NCBI RefSeq assembly: GCF_001975985.1
Contig: NZ_MTQF01000006.1
Location: 1 to 64,000 of the forward strand
Length of the DNA stretch: 64,000 nucleotides
Reading direction: 5' to 3'
From: [Flexibacter] sp. ATCC 35103
Lineage (GTDB): Bacteria > Bacteroidota > Bacteroidia > Flavobacteriales > Flavobacteriaceae
Shown: positions 26,402-35,483 of the stretch, piece after piece
Position numbering within the stretch: position 1 is the first letter of the stretch
Layout of the letters: every line of letters starts with the position of its first letter
Translations under genes and position numbers: made by a program
The notes under the pieces: generated by a model
Database searches by the model: none
What the model was told of the DNA's origin: nothing
Seen by the model: the letters and a program-made list of their open reading frames with translations, nothing else

Positions 26402-26419
26402 TTAGACCGATCGGTCTAA
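26402..26419 (-). promoter_or_regulatory. TetR operator before the MFS gene
   Basis: TTAGACCGATCGGTCTAA is a perfect 18-bp palindrome, 25 bp upstream of the MFS start. The same AGACCG-N2-CGGTCT core occurs upstream of the tetR gene (27043-27060). Confidence 0.85.
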
Positions 26420-26436
26420 AAAAGTTCAAAAAAAAA

Positions 26437-27018
26437 CTACAATAAATAGTTTTCAAATTCGGTTTTGATACTGTCCAGGACAATTTTCATTTGGTCATCA
26501 CTTCCCAAAATTTTTCTACATAAAATAGCACCTTCTATCATAGCAAAAACTTTAATGCTAAAATGTTCCGGATTTATAGCTGCTGACAATTCTTTATTAT
26601 TTATTCCTTCTTCGACTAAAGTAAAAAACCTGTTTTGGGCCGAACGAATTGCTTTTTTTACCTGTTCTTTCATTGCAGGATTGGTATCATCTGCTTCTAC
26701 TCCAAAATTCAAAATCGGACAGCCATCTGCCGTATTTGTATCATTGGCATACACATTCAATAAATTAAAAAGTTTCTCTTTTGCCGATTTTCCTTCCGCT
26801 ACAGCACTGTTTAATTTATCAGATAATTGAGATCTTAAATAAAGAAATGATTCCTTGCAAATCTCTTCCTTATTCTCAAAATTACCGTAAATACCGCCTT
26901 TGGCAAGTTTAGTTGCTTCCATAATATCAGTCAATGAAGTACCTGCCATTCCCTTTTTGTTAATTATAGGAGCCGATGCTTCAATAATAAATTGTCTGGT
27001 TCTTTCTGCTTTGCTCAT
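26437..27018 (-). CDS. TetR/AcrR-family repressor
   Basis: This 193-aa repressor has an N-terminal HTH ('GMAGTSLTDIMEATKLAKGGIYGNFENKEE', residues about 22-52) and an all-helical ligand domain containing 'GCPILNFGVEADDTNPAMKEQVKKA', a feature of the TetR_C_11-like subgroup. It is a close paralogue of the TetR encoded at 44501-45088, sharing 'TRQFIIE', 'SDIMEATKL' type segments and 'LNFG.EADDTNP'. Matching palindromes lie over its own promoter and before the MFS gene, so it should repress both itself and the exporter. Confidence 0.92.
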   Translation of the reverse strand: MSKAERTRQFIIEASAPIINKKGMAGTSLTDIMEATKLAKGGIYGNFENKEEICKESFLYLRSQLSDKLNSAVAEGKSAKEKLFNLLNVYANDTNTADGCPILNFGVEADDTNPAMKEQVKKAIRSAQNRFFTLVEEGINNKELSAAINPEHFSIKVFAMIEGAILCRKILGSDDQMKIVLDSIKTEFENYLL

Positions 27019-27037
27019 GGCTTTTTATTTGAAGAAA

Positions 27038-27069
27038 CAAATTTAGACCGTTCGGTCTTTATCTGCAAA
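27038..27069 (-). promoter_or_regulatory. Promoter and operator of the tetR gene
   Basis: On the minus strand TTTG (27069-27066), a 20-bp spacer and TAAATTTG (27045-27038) fit the consensus promoter. The spacer contains AGACCGAACGGTCT, so repressor binding would block the promoter: classic autoregulation. Confidence 0.8.
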
Positions 27070-27241
27070 TGTTTTAACTTTTTATTTTAATTATAAGGGA
27101 GCTGTACGTTTTTTTAGTTTTGATAAAATAGCCCACGGATTGTACGGATTAAGCGGGTTGGCGCGGGTTTATTTTTATTGATTTTTGAAATTATTCTGTT
27201 TGAGACAAACCTGACAGGTTTAGTATATTTAATTGATTTTT

Positions 27242-28237
27242 TTACTTCGGGAAATAATTCCCTTTCCATAACAATTTTACAGATCCTATAGCAACTCCTA
27301 AAACTACAGCATTCATTATGCAGAATATAATTATCGCTAATATTGAAACCGGAAAATCGTGGGTTTTTAAAGCAAAAATAGAAAGTCCCTGAGATAAAGT
27401 AGCGATCCCAAACGTATATGCCCAATATCCAGGTGCAAAAGCTTGTTCTTTTAACCATTTTAAAGCAAAAGTTATTGCAACAAAAATAAATAAAGCATAT
27501 CCCATCAAACCGTAAACTACTGGTATACTTAGATTATTGCCACATAAAACCTGATAAGCCACAAATAAAATAACTGCCGGCGCCATATAAATTCCCATAA
27601 AGTTTCTGGTTTTTGTGCCAAGTCCACCAATCGCTAATTGTTGGGTAATTACGGAATCCATAATGAGCCAGGAAATTGTTCCAATACCAAGAAGTACGTA
27701 TCCGTAATTCGTATATCCTAATAATCCTGCTGCAAGGGCATTTACTAAAATACTCGCCGTAAAGGTCAAAAACAATGATGGTGTAGTTTGTTCTGCCTGA
27801 CGTTCTTGTGTCCATAAACCGGAAAGTTTATAAGCGCCATAAACAAGATTTAAAACAGAACCTGCCCAAAATAAAGAAATAGCCATTGACTCACTGTAAA
27901 TATGAACTGCAATTGCCATTAATATTACAGATTCTGGAATCAAAGCCAGAAACGACGATTGTACAGGATCTATGAACTCGGCTATGGCTAAATTTCTATG
28001 CTGAATCCATTTGTTGCAATAAACCAATAACCACCATAAAAACGAAAGCACCGCCAATCCTTCTAAAACTTCGCCAACATAAGATGGTAAATTCCACAAA
28101 GAAGTGGCGTTTCTCCAGGCGTTTCCTGTTTCGGCTAATCCCAATGTCATTGCAAAAAATGATGCCGGAGCAATTGGCAATGCAATCTTTTGTTTATGAA
28201 TCTCTTGCTGTACCGTTTTGTGTTCTATTTTCTCCAT
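27242..28237 (-). CDS. SLAC1/TehA-family (TDT) channel or transporter
   Basis: This 331-aa membrane protein has ten hydrophobic segments. The start 'LPIAPASFFAMTLGLAETGNAWR' is typical of the tellurite-resistance/dicarboxylate transporter (TehA/SLAC1) family, an anion-channel fold. I chose the ATG at 28237 (MEKIEHKTVQQ); the TTG at 28267 would add ten residues without support. It is divergent from the AraC gene at 28331, with 93 bp between, so that regulator may control it. The transported anion is not indicated. Confidence 0.82.
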   Translation of the reverse strand: MEKIEHKTVQQEIHKQKIALPIAPASFFAMTLGLAETGNAWRNATSLWNLPSYVGEVLEGLAVLSFLWWLLVYCNKWIQHRNLAIAEFIDPVQSSFLALIPESVILMAIAVHIYSESMAISLFWAGSVLNLVYGAYKLSGLWTQERQAEQTTPSLFLTFTASILVNALAAGLLGYTNYGYVLLGIGTISWLIMDSVITQQLAIGGLGTKTRNFMGIYMAPAVILFVAYQVLCGNNLSIPVVYGLMGYALFIFVAITFALKWLKEQAFAPGYWAYTFGIATLSQGLSIFALKTHDFPVSILAIIIFCIMNAVVLGVAIGSVKLLWKGNYFPK

Positions 28238-28330
28238 TATTAAAATATTTGATTTAACTTTGAGCAAAATTATACTGATTTACCCAGACTTAAATTGTAA
28301 TATCATTCGTTAATTTAGTAATATCCTGTT

Positions 28331-29170
28331 ATGATAAAAAACAATATATACCTGCCATACGAAGTTATTTTTAAGGAAATAAATGAATCTCTTCATACTG
28401 AAGTGGGCAATAATTTCTTTGAATTGCTTTATATCGTTTCAGGAACTGGAGTTCAGACGATCAATGAAAACCGACTGTCATATGAACCGGGACATCTTTT
28501 TTTGATTACTCCTCAGGATTCGCATTCGTTAGAAATCAAGAGTCCAACTATAATTTTTCAGTTGCGTTTTACAGATATTTATATTAAAAATGGTCCTTTT
28601 ACTTCTAACAATCTTTATAAACTAGAATATATATTACAACATGCTCATCATCAGCCTGGTTGTATCTTAAAAAGAATTACTGACAAAAATCTGGTACATC
28701 CGGTTATAGAAGCTATCAGGCATGAATATTATAATCCTACTTTATACAACACAGAACTTATTCAACTATTAATCAACACTTTGATTGTGATTATTGCACG
28801 AAATATTTCAGAATATCTTCCGGAAAACATCAACAAACAATCTGATGCAAAAGCACATACGCTTCTTGAATACATTCAAACTCATATTTATGAACCTGAA
28901 AAATTGAGCGTTAGGATTATGAGTGAGAAATTTGGAATTTCTGAAACGTATCTGGGAAGGTATTTTAAAAAACAAGCGAACGAAACTTTACAGGATTATA
29001 TTTCGAAATACCGAATAAAGCTGGCAGAAAACCGACTTCTTTACAGTGATTTGCGCGTGGGAGAAATTGCAAATGAATTGGGTTTTAACGATGAAAGTCA
29101 TCTGAATAAAATATTCAAAAAACACAGAGGCACTACTCCATCTGCTTTTAGAAAAAATAAGGTGAATTGA
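28331..29170 (+). CDS. AraC-family regulator with cupin-type N-terminus
   Basis: This 279-aa protein has an N-terminal cupin-like sensor (residues about 15-100, 'GTGVQTINENRLSYEPGHLFLITPQDSHSLE') and a C-terminal AraC HTH pair ('LSVRIMSEKFGISETYLGRYFKK' and 'RVGEIANELGFNDESHLNKIFKKHRGTTPSAFR'). It lies divergently from the TehA-like gene and 198 bp before DoxX. A strict two-half-site motif stands in front of DoxX and two hydrolase genes further on; this protein is the nearest candidate to bind it (inference). Confidence 0.9.
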   Translation: MIKNNIYLPYEVIFKEINESLHTEVGNNFFELLYIVSGTGVQTINENRLSYEPGHLFLITPQDSHSLEIKSPTIIFQLRFTDIYIKNGPFTSNNLYKLEYILQHAHHQPGCILKRITDKNLVHPVIEAIRHEYYNPTLYNTELIQLLINTLIVIIARNISEYLPENINKQSDAKAHTLLEYIQTHIYEPEKLSVRIMSEKFGISETYLGRYFKKQANETLQDYISKYRIKLAENRLLYSDLRVGEIANELGFNDESHLNKIFKKHRGTTPSAFRKNKVN

Positions 29171-29264
29171 TATCCTTTAAATCCCACATCTTAATCTAAT
29201 TAAGAATCTCTATTTCTAAATTACCTTTAATACAAACCTTCAAAATTAAGTCAACTTACAGATT

Positions 29265-29338
29265 GTCTGTTTCAACTTTTAAATCGTCCGTTTCAGCATA
29301 ATTTCAATTTTAAATTGAGGGCTTATGGCGCAAATTTG
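29265..29338 (+). promoter_or_regulatory. AraC-type tandem operator and promoter before DoxX
   Basis: GTCTGTTTC (29265-29273) and GTCCGTTTC (29286-29294) are direct repeats 21 bp apart. The second begins 53 bp before the last base of CAAATTTG (29331-29338), the probable -7 box. The same two distances occur at 34860-34934 and 36869-36942. Confidence 0.75.
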
Positions 29339-29368
29339 CCTTATAAATCAACTTAAAAAATAGAAATC

Positions 29369-29773
29369 ATGAGTACAAAAACAACAAAAATTATTTACTG
29401 GACAGGAATCGTATTAACTTCTTTATGGTTTGGTGCAAGCGGCTTTTTTGAGCTAACCACAAACCCAATTGTTTGGGGAATTACACAACAATTGGGTTAT
29501 CCGGAACATTTTATTTATTTACTTGGCGTAATGAAAGTTGCGGGAGTAATTACGTTATTAATCCCAAATAAATTATTAAGATTGAAAGAATGGGTATTTG
29601 CAGGAATCTTTTTTGATATCATTTTTGCTTTCTTTTCTAAACTTGCCGTATTGGGTTTTCCTGCAACGATCGATGCCATTATCGCTTTTACTATGGTAAG
29701 TGTAACTTATATTACGTTTAGAAAATTATATACGGCGACTTACAGCACTGTAGATTACAATACGTCACTCTAA
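29369..29773 (+). CDS. DoxX-like integral membrane protein
   Basis: This 134-aa protein of the DoxX/DUF6 family (DoxX_2 type) has four hydrophobic helices (about 8-28, 45-66, 75-95 and 100-120). 'SLWFGASGFFELTTNPIV' and 'LPYPEHFIYLLGVMKVAGVI'-type segments are characteristic; here the latter reads 'LGYPEHFIYLLGVMKVAG'. Members act in redox or detoxification contexts, often with SDRs and hydrolases, but their biochemical role is poorly known. The gene has the tandem AraC-type operator in front and a terminator behind, so it is monocistronic. Confidence 0.85.
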   Translation: MSTKTTKIIYWTGIVLTSLWFGASGFFELTTNPIVWGITQQLGYPEHFIYLLGVMKVAGVITLLIPNKLLRLKEWVFAGIFFDIIFAFFSKLAVLGFPATIDAIIAFTMVSVTYITFRKLYTATYSTVDYNTSL

Positions 29774-29793
29774 AACAAACAATTACCAAACAG

Positions 29794-29828
29794 AAAAAAT
29801 GTCTAAGGTTTTTTCTTAGGCATTTTTT
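29794..29828 (+). terminator. Intrinsic terminator after DoxX
   Basis: AAAAAATG-CTAAG pairs with CTTAG-CATTTTTT around a T-rich loop, ending in a T-run. Confidence 0.75.
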
Positions 29829-29865
29829 CTACTGCTATAATCAATAATTTAAAATATAATACACA

Positions 29866-30669
29866 ATGAAAAATACTCTTTTAATAGCTGCAATATTATC
29901 TCTTTCGGGGCTATTTTCCCTTAACTGTTTGATGTTTCCGGACAGTTATGAAGAACTGACCGGGAAATTAAAATCAGAAAAAATTAAAGTAGAAACCTCT
30001 AATACTAACGGATTTGCTGTTGTTGAACTTTTTACATCTGAAGGATGCTCGAGCTGTCCTCCTGCCGATGAATTGATAGCGAAATTACAGAACGAAACCA
30101 CAGATCAAAACGTTTATTTCCTGGCGTATCATGTTGATTATTGGGATCGTCTGGGCTGGAAAGATCAATTTAGTTCAAACCAATTTACGGTTCGCCAGCA
30201 ACAATATCAAAATTGGCTGAATCTTTATGTCATGTATACACCTCAGTTTATCATAAACGGAACTACCGAATTTGCAGGTTACTATGAAACAGCACTTTCT
30301 AAAAAAATAACTGATGCTCTAAGCATTAGAACCAACTCTAATCTGGAACTCACAGCAAAAAGTGATGATACAGATTCCATAAACATTCATTTTAAAACAA
30401 ACGAAATTCAGAAAAACACCAATTTGTTTATTGCTGTGGTTCAAAAGGAAGCGATTTCGAAAGTAGCACGCGGCGAAAATAAAGGAAATACTTTGCATCA
30501 CGTTCAGATTGTGAGACAGCTTAAAAGTTTTGCTGTAAAAGAAAAAGACGGAAATATTGCAATTGAAAAACCTGTAAATTTCAATACAAAAGACTGGGAA
30601 TTAATTGGTTTCCTTCAAAATACTTCGACTGGAAAAATTTCTACTACAGCGAAAGTTCCTTTGATGTAA
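29866..30669 (+). CDS. DUF1223 (thioredoxin-fold) secreted protein
   Basis: This 267-aa protein has an N-terminal hydrophobic export segment (residues 1-20). A DUF1223 domain follows with 'VVELFTSEGCSSCPPADELI' (CxxC in a thioredoxin-like position, about residues 50-70), 'VYFLAYHVDYWDRLGWKDQF' and 'YTPQFIINGTTEF'. DUF1223 proteins are assumed periplasmic and redox-active; the true function is unknown. It is convergent with the LytTR regulator, with a large inverted repeat between their ends. Confidence 0.85.
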   Translation: MKNTLLIAAILSLSGLFSLNCLMFPDSYEELTGKLKSEKIKVETSNTNGFAVVELFTSEGCSSCPPADELIAKLQNETTDQNVYFLAYHVDYWDRLGWKDQFSSNQFTVRQQQYQNWLNLYVMYTPQFIINGTTEFAGYYETALSKKITDALSIRTNSNLELTAKSDDTDSINIHFKTNEIQKNTNLFIAVVQKEAISKVARGENKGNTLHHVQIVRQLKSFAVKEKDGNIAIEKPVNFNTKDWELIGFLQNTSTGKISTTAKVPLM

Positions 30670-30727
30670 AATTGCCCACAGATTGCACGGATTTAAACCG
30701 CTATTCACTGATTATTGTGTTTTTTTT

Positions 30728-30815
30728 ATGCCACAGATTAAAAAAGATTTTTTTAAAATTTAAAATCAAACTAATTCAAAAAAAGAATCAGTTTAATCTT
30801 TTTAATCTGTGGCAT
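30728..30815. repeat. Inverted repeat ATGCCACAGATTAA.../...TTAATCTGTGGCAT
   Basis: The arms at 30728-30749 and 30795-30815 pair over about 20 bases around a 45-bp AT-rich loop, between two convergent genes. Similar ATCTGTGG strings occur near 40787, so this is a dispersed repeat. It could also act as a bidirectional terminator. Confidence 0.65.
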
Positions 30816-30828
30816 TATAAATTTTAAT

Positions 30829-31596
30829 TTACCTATTCTCTAACCAACTCAAAAATGCAGTCGCTTTGTCTTTACCAACCAATAATTTTTCTTCGGTTGG
30901 GATGGTTAATTTGATGATTAGTTTGCGGGAGAAATAATGTTCTGCTTCTCTGATTGCTGAAAAGTTAACCAGATATTGTCGGTTCATTCTAAAGAATTGA
31001 GTTGGTGATAAAAGTTTATGCACTTCATCAAGGGATTGAGTGATTTGATATTCGACTTTATCGAAAGTCATAATCGTTGGCGTTTCATTTTTGATATAAA
31101 AAAAGGCAATATTCTCTGTTAGAATTGTTTGATATTTGTTATTCTTAAAAACAAGAAAACTGCTTTTCCCTTTATTTTCACCAGTTCTTGTTAATAAATA
31201 CTCGAAATCTGGCATTGCTTTTTTATTCCTTTGAAAGAAATTCTTTAATTCACCTGCTTTTTTAATCGCCTGTGCGATGCTTTCTCTCGAAAATGGTTTT
31301 AGTACATAATCGATTCCGTTAGATTTAAAAGCTTCAATTGCATAATCATCAAAAGCGGTACAGAAAATTACTGGCGATAAAACTTCAACATTTTTGAAAA
31401 TCTCAAAGCACAAACCATCAGCGAGTTGAATGTCCATAAAAATAAGATCAGGCTGATCATTCTCTGACAAATAACTCACAGCGCCGTCTATACTCTGGAT
31501 ATATGACAAAATTTGGGCATCTGGTCTGATACTCAAAATAAGCTGGCCAAGTGCTTTGGCGGTTTTTACTTCATCTTCAATTATTACGATAGTCAT
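30829..31596 (-). CDS. LytTR-family response regulator
   Basis: This 255-aa protein has a receiver domain (1-120) with the acidic pocket 'IIEDE', the phosphorylated Asp in 'LIFMDIQLADG' and the conserved Lys in 'YVLKPFS'. A C-terminal LytTR DNA-binding domain (about 150-255) follows, with 'FFRMNRQYLVN' and 'FSRKLIIKL'. Its start overlaps the end of the sensor kinase gene by 20 bp, so the two are translated together. Targets are not evident in the window. Confidence 0.93.
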   Translation of the reverse strand: MTIVIIEDEVKTAKALGQLILSIRPDAQILSYIQSIDGAVSYLSENDQPDLIFMDIQLADGLCFEIFKNVEVLSPVIFCTAFDDYAIEAFKSNGIDYVLKPFSRESIAQAIKKAGELKNFFQRNKKAMPDFEYLLTRTGENKGKSSFLVFKNNKYQTILTENIAFFYIKNETPTIMTFDKVEYQITQSLDEVHKLLSPTQFFRMNRQYLVNFSAIREAEHYFSRKLIIKLTIPTEEKLLVGKDKATAFLSWLENR

Positions 31597-32593
31597 AAAT
31601 CATGGGTATTTTTACTTTAAAAATAGTTTCATTTTTCTCGATTTCAATTTCTTTTTGAATCAAATGCGAAAAACGCTGGTTGATATTATCCAGTCCAACT
31701 CCGGTAGACAATACGCCTCTTTTGAGTTGGATTTGATTTTCGATTACTAAAAAATCTCCTTCGGTATATAGTTTAATATTTAAAGGTTTATCTAAGGAAA
31801 CAACATTGTGTTTGATGCAGTTTTCGATTAGTAATTGCAGTGTAAATGGCGGAACAGCAGAATCATATTGCCTTTGATCGACTTGATTTTCTAAAACAAA
31901 TCCGTCTTCAAAACGGGCTTTTAAGAGATAAACATAAGAATCCAGGATTTGAAGTTCTTCTCGTAATGGAATCAAATCCAATTTTCGGCTTTCTAATGTA
32001 AAACGATAAAAATCAGACAATTTCAAAATAAAATCAGAACTCTGAGGATCCTGAATATCAACCATCGATTTTAAGGTATTCAAACTATTAAACAAAAAAT
32101 GCGGATTAACCTGTTGTTTCAAAAGTTCATATTGTGCACCCAGATTTATGGCTTTTGTACGTTCAAGCTCAACGCCCATTTGCTGAGTTTGATAGTTTTG
32201 AAAAAGCAAATGCAGAAACATATACACAATCAGATTGATCAAAACACCGCGCAATTCGAACATTATTGGAGCATCCATTTTTGAGATCTGAAAAAGTTCC
32301 TGATGGCCAATTACCAAAATCACCATAACCAAAATACCCATTATTACACTCAGTAAAAGTTTCCAGTTGAATAAACTTGTATTGGTGCCCTGTGAGGAAA
32401 ATTTAGGTAAACTGTACATATTGTAATACCATATAAAAATGGAAAACAACAAAGTGATCGAAGCGTTTATAACAATGTCTCCAAAAGTAGAATCGGCATC
32501 AAATAATTTAGGTATCGAAGCAAGAATTGCCAATGCTATAGAACTTCCCCATATTACTTTTGAGGAAACCTGAAAGCGTTTTACTTTTTCCAT
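31577..32593 (-). CDS. LytS/YehU-type sensor histidine kinase
   Basis: This 338-aa kinase has four hydrophobic segments in the first 130 residues and a His_kinase (PF06580-type) phosphoacceptor in 'LLKQQVNPHFLFNSLNTLKSMV' near residue 160. An ATPase domain follows with 'LLIENCIKHNV' and 'GVGLDNINQRF'. It has no separate sensor domain, so the membrane part probably senses the signal. It is paired with the overlapping LytTR regulator. Confidence 0.93.
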   Translation of the reverse strand: MEKVKRFQVSSKVIWGSSIALAILASIPKLFDADSTFGDIVINASITLLFSIFIWYYNMYSLPKFSSQGTNTSLFNWKLLLSVIMGILVMVILVIGHQELFQISKMDAPIMFELRGVLINLIVYMFLHLLFQNYQTQQMGVELERTKAINLGAQYELLKQQVNPHFLFNSLNTLKSMVDIQDPQSSDFILKLSDFYRFTLESRKLDLIPLREELQILDSYVYLLKARFEDGFVLENQVDQRQYDSAVPPFTLQLLIENCIKHNVVSLDKPLNIKLYTEGDFLVIENQIQLKRGVLSTGVGLDNINQRFSHLIQKEIEIEKNETIFKVKIPMIYDYRNN

Positions 32594-33113
32594 ATTTTGT
32601 GTTTTTTTTAATCTTGCTTTGGTAAAGATATAATATTTTAGAAGTATTTTATATTAGAAAAATAAGGACTTAGTTTTAAAAAAAGGCAATTATTTCTTTC
32701 TCATTTTTATTAATTAATCACTTTACATACCACATTCAAAATAATTGATTTTATGACATTAATATTGTTGTTTTTATATCATGTTAGTCATTAATAATAA
32801 TTCAATTTTAAATTTGACTCGGGCATTTTTCTAGTTGCAAATAGCGCAACAATGTCAAATAATTCAGAATCAACATTTTTTGAAGGATTATTTAGTACTG
32901 AATAAGCATTTTATTCATTATAATTTTAAAGAATATAAAATAATCAAGTGTTTGAATATTTTTAGATTGTATAGTTTTATATAAACTATTACTTGAACAG
33001 AATCGAATATTTAATTTTGAAGAAAAAAAATACTTTTGAATGGTAATTATAGTGTGAAAAGCATTAGCATAAAAAACCTCTTCGACTGAAGAGGCTTTCT
33101 GTTTTTTTTGTGT
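32594..33113. other. 520-bp AT-rich intergenic region, no gene seen
   Basis: This is the upstream region of the kinase operon and the downstream region of ohr. No frame, tRNA or clear RNA fold is seen in 32640-33060, only very AT-rich sequence. A terminator for ohr lies at 33077-33094. Confidence 0.6.
33077..33094 (-). terminator. Intrinsic terminator after ohr
   Basis: On the minus strand CCTCTTC pairs with GAAGAGG around a four-base loop and is followed by TTTTTT. Confidence 0.8.
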
Positions 33114-33524
33114 TTACAAAATGTTTATAATCACATTAATATTTCCTCTTGTCGCTTTCGAATAAGGACAAGTTTGATGTGCCATTTCTGTAAGTTCTTT
33201 TGCCTTTTCAGGATCGATTCCCGGAAGACTTACGTTAAGACGTGCTTGTAGAAAATATTCTCCGTTGGCCAGACATAAATCCACCTCTGCATCTACGGCA
33301 GTTTCTGCGGGAACTTTGATTCCTAATTTAGAAGCTGCAATTCCCATTGCTCCAATAAAACAAGCTGACCATCCGGCTGCGAAAAGTTGTTCCGGATTTG
33401 TTCCAGTACGTGATGTTCCCGGCGAACTTAGTTTAATGTTTAATTGATCATCTGAACTTTGAGATGCTCCTTCTCTACCGCCTGTTGTGTGTGTTTTTCC
33501 TGTGTATAATACTTTTGTTTCCAT
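33114..33524 (-). CDS. ohr: OsmC/Ohr-family organic hydroperoxide resistance protein
   Basis: This 136-aa thiol peroxidase has the two catalytic cysteines of Ohr proteins, in 'FAAGWSACFIGAMG' and 'AHQTCPYSKATRGNI', and the N-terminal 'LYTGKTHTTGGREG' of the Ohr subgroup. It reduces organic peroxides in the cytoplasm with dihydrolipoyl-type reductants. It lies alone between two repeat regions with its own terminator. The promoter is not obvious. Confidence 0.92.
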   Translation of the reverse strand: METKVLYTGKTHTTGGREGASQSSDDQLNIKLSSPGTSRTGTNPEQLFAAGWSACFIGAMGIAASKLGIKVPAETAVDAEVDLCLANGEYFLQARLNVSLPGIDPEKAKELTEMAHQTCPYSKATRGNINVIINIL

Positions 33525-33579
33525 GAGTTTTAATTTTAGATTTTAGATTATTTGAAAATTTAAATATGAATGCTTAATG

Positions 33580-33790
33580 ATTTAACCGCAAAACTTTGTC
33601 TCTCTTTGTTTAAATCTTTGTGTTCTCTGTGGTAAATTTTACCGCAAAGCGCGCAAAGGGTTTTTAATTTTAAGGGTTTTTATTAAAACGCTAAGAGCGC
33701 AAAGCTTTGTGCCACTTTGTGTAACTTTAAAAATAAACCTTAGCGAACTTTGCGTAAATCCTTGCGTTCTTTGCGGAAGACTTTCTTTCT
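33580..33790. repeat. Dispersed CGCAAAG/CTTTGCG repeat cluster
   Basis: Several copies and inverted copies of ACCGCAAAG, GCGCAAAG, CTTTGCG and TTTGTG strings fill this gap, with no coding frame. The same family occurs within 17881-17935. Such repeats are common between genes in flavobacterial genomes. Confidence 0.6.
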
Positions 33791-33792
33791 AC

Positions 33793-34812
33793 TTAAATTT
33801 TAGTAACATCGATTATTGCCTGAGCAAATGCTTTAGGATCTTCTTGCGGAACGTTGTGTCCAATTCCTTTTAAGATTCTGTGTTCGTATTTACCGGTAAA
33901 TTTATTGGCGTATGCTTTTCCATCGGTGAAAGCGCCATCAAAATCACTTGCGATTGTAATAGTAGGAACTTTGATCGCTGGTCGTGCTGCTAATTTCTTT
34001 TCTAAACTATCGTATTTGGATTCTCCGGGTTCCAGAGATTGTCTCCATCTGTAATTGTGAATTACGATTGCCACATGATCCGGATTATCAAAAGATTGTG
34101 CCGTTTGATCGTAAGTTGTTTTGTCAAAATTCCACAATGGGGAAGCTATTTTCCAGATCAGTTTATTAAATTCATAGGTATTTTGGCTGTAGCCGAGTTT
34201 TCCTCTTTCGGTCGCAAAATAATATTGATACCACCATCCTAATTCTGCCTGCGGGGTTAGAGGTTTTAAATTTGCTTCAAGATTTACCACCAGATATCCA
34301 CTTACAGAAACTAATCCGTTTAGACGTTCCGGCCACAGTGCTGCCATAACGACTGCCGTTCTTGCTCCCCAATCGAATCCGCCAATAATGGCTTTATCAA
34401 TTTTTAACGCATCCATAAAAGCAATAATATCACTTGCTAATGCTGCCTGTTGACCGTTTCGAAAAGTATCTTTAGAAAGAAAAGTCGTAGTTCCTGATCC
34501 TCTTAAATAAGGCGTAAGCACTCTATATCCTTTTGAAACTAAAATGGGAACTACTTCATTATAACTGTGAATATCGTAAGGCCATCCGTGAAGCAAAATT
34601 ACCGGAGTTCCTGTTGAAGGTCCTGCTTCTGTATAGCCAACATTTAATAATCCGGCATTAATTTGTTTTAAGGTTCCAAGAGTACTAGCTGTTGTTATTT
34701 GTTTTGTTGCTTGTGCATTTACAATTGTCATTGCAAAAAATAAAGCAGCGATCAAAAGCATTTTAGATGCTCTTTTATTAAAGCTATTTTTGTTTATTTG
34801 TGTTGTTTTCAT
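33793..34812 (-). CDS. Secreted alpha/beta hydrolase with an Asp nucleophile (epoxide-hydrolase/dehalogenase type)
   Basis: This 339-aa hydrolase has a signal peptide (basic start, hydrophobic at residues 18-33, ending VNAQA). The oxyanion region reads 'ILLHGWPYDIHSY'. The nucleophile elbow 'GGFDWGARTAV' has Asp, not Ser, as in epoxide hydrolases and haloalkane dehalogenases. The catalytic His is in 'GIGHNVPQEDP'. The substrate is unknown. Its promoter carries the same tandem AraC-type operator as DoxX and the other epoxide hydrolase, so it belongs to that predicted regulon. Confidence 0.85.
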   Translation of the reverse strand: MKTTQINKNSFNKRASKMLLIAALFFAMTIVNAQATKQITTASTLGTLKQINAGLLNVGYTEAGPSTGTPVILLHGWPYDIHSYNEVVPILVSKGYRVLTPYLRGSGTTTFLSKDTFRNGQQAALASDIIAFMDALKIDKAIIGGFDWGARTAVVMAALWPERLNGLVSVSGYLVVNLEANLKPLTPQAELGWWYQYYFATERGKLGYSQNTYEFNKLIWKIASPLWNFDKTTYDQTAQSFDNPDHVAIVIHNYRWRQSLEPGESKYDSLEKKLAARPAIKVPTITIASDFDGAFTDGKAYANKFTGKYEHRILKGIGHNVPQEDPKAFAQAIIDVTKI

Positions 34813-34859
34813 GATTATTATTTTTTTTTAATGGTTTGATTATTAGCTTATTTCTTCGT

Positions 34860-34934
34860 CAAAAGTATTGCGATCACAACCGCTTTACAATCAAAAAATA
34901 GTTCAAACGGACAAAGTGAAACCTGAAACGGACA
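34860..34934 (-). promoter_or_regulatory. AraC-type tandem operator and promoter before the alpha/beta hydrolase
   Basis: On the minus strand GTCCGTTTC and GTCCGTTTG form direct repeats 21 bp apart (their reverse complements start at 34926 and 34905). TACTTTTG (34867-34860) is the -7 box. From the first base of the proximal repeat to the last base of the box is 53 bp, as at the other two promoters. Confidence 0.8.
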
Positions 34935-34951
34935 AACCAAAAGCTGAGTTT

Positions 34952-35353
34952 TTATTTTTTCAGTACCAAAATAGGTTTTCCTTTTTCAACAATATAAGTA
35001 GCCAGCTCAGAAGCTTTAGTGTTGGTATGATTCTTTGCCGAGTGATACTTTCCTGCAGGAATAAAAAGTACTTCGCCTGCTTTTAAGGTTACAGGAGTTT
35101 CATCCTCAATTTGATATTCTAATGCGCCTTCAAGCACATAGATCACTTCTTCCCCCGGATGGGCGTGTTTCCCGAACGAAGTATGAGCATCAAAATCAAT
35201 TCTTGCCTGAACCATTTCTTTCCCAGTAATACTTAAATCGTGTTGTTGTAAATCGGTACGTTTTACTCCGCTTTTTTGTGCCTGAGCATTCGATGGAGTG
35301 AATAATGCAATAAGTCCTACGATCATGATTGCGTATATTTTATTTGTTTTCAT
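34952..35353 (-). CDS. Secreted cupin-domain protein
   Basis: This 133-aa protein has a signal peptide ('IMIVGLIALFTPSNAQAQ') and a single cupin_2 barrel. The metal-binding motif 1 is 'GKHAHPGEEVIYVLEGALEY' (His, His, Glu), and motif 2 is 'LFIPAGKYHSAKN' (His). Function is unknown; such small cupins often sit with oxidoreductases and hydrolases and may be isomerases or binding proteins. It lies between the two hydrolase genes on the same strand but has its own upstream gap of 174 bp. Confidence 0.85.
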   Translation of the reverse strand: MKTNKIYAIMIVGLIALFTPSNAQAQKSGVKRTDLQQHDLSITGKEMVQARIDFDAHTSFGKHAHPGEEVIYVLEGALEYQIEDETPVTLKAGEVLFIPAGKYHSAKNHTNTKASELATYIVEKGKPILVLKK

Positions 35354-35483
35354 TTGGTTTGTTTTTTAGATTATGTTTTAAATAATTTTTCTCGCAGATT
35401 GAGCAGATCGAGCAGATTTTTTTTTAAATCTTTATAATTCTTTGCTTTGATCTAAACACATAGAAACATAGTTTTTTGAAAAT

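Noticed and set aside
32640..33060. Possible remnant gene in the gap upstream of the kinase
   Set aside because: Reading all frames by eye gives only short AT-rich peptides with frequent stops and no motif.
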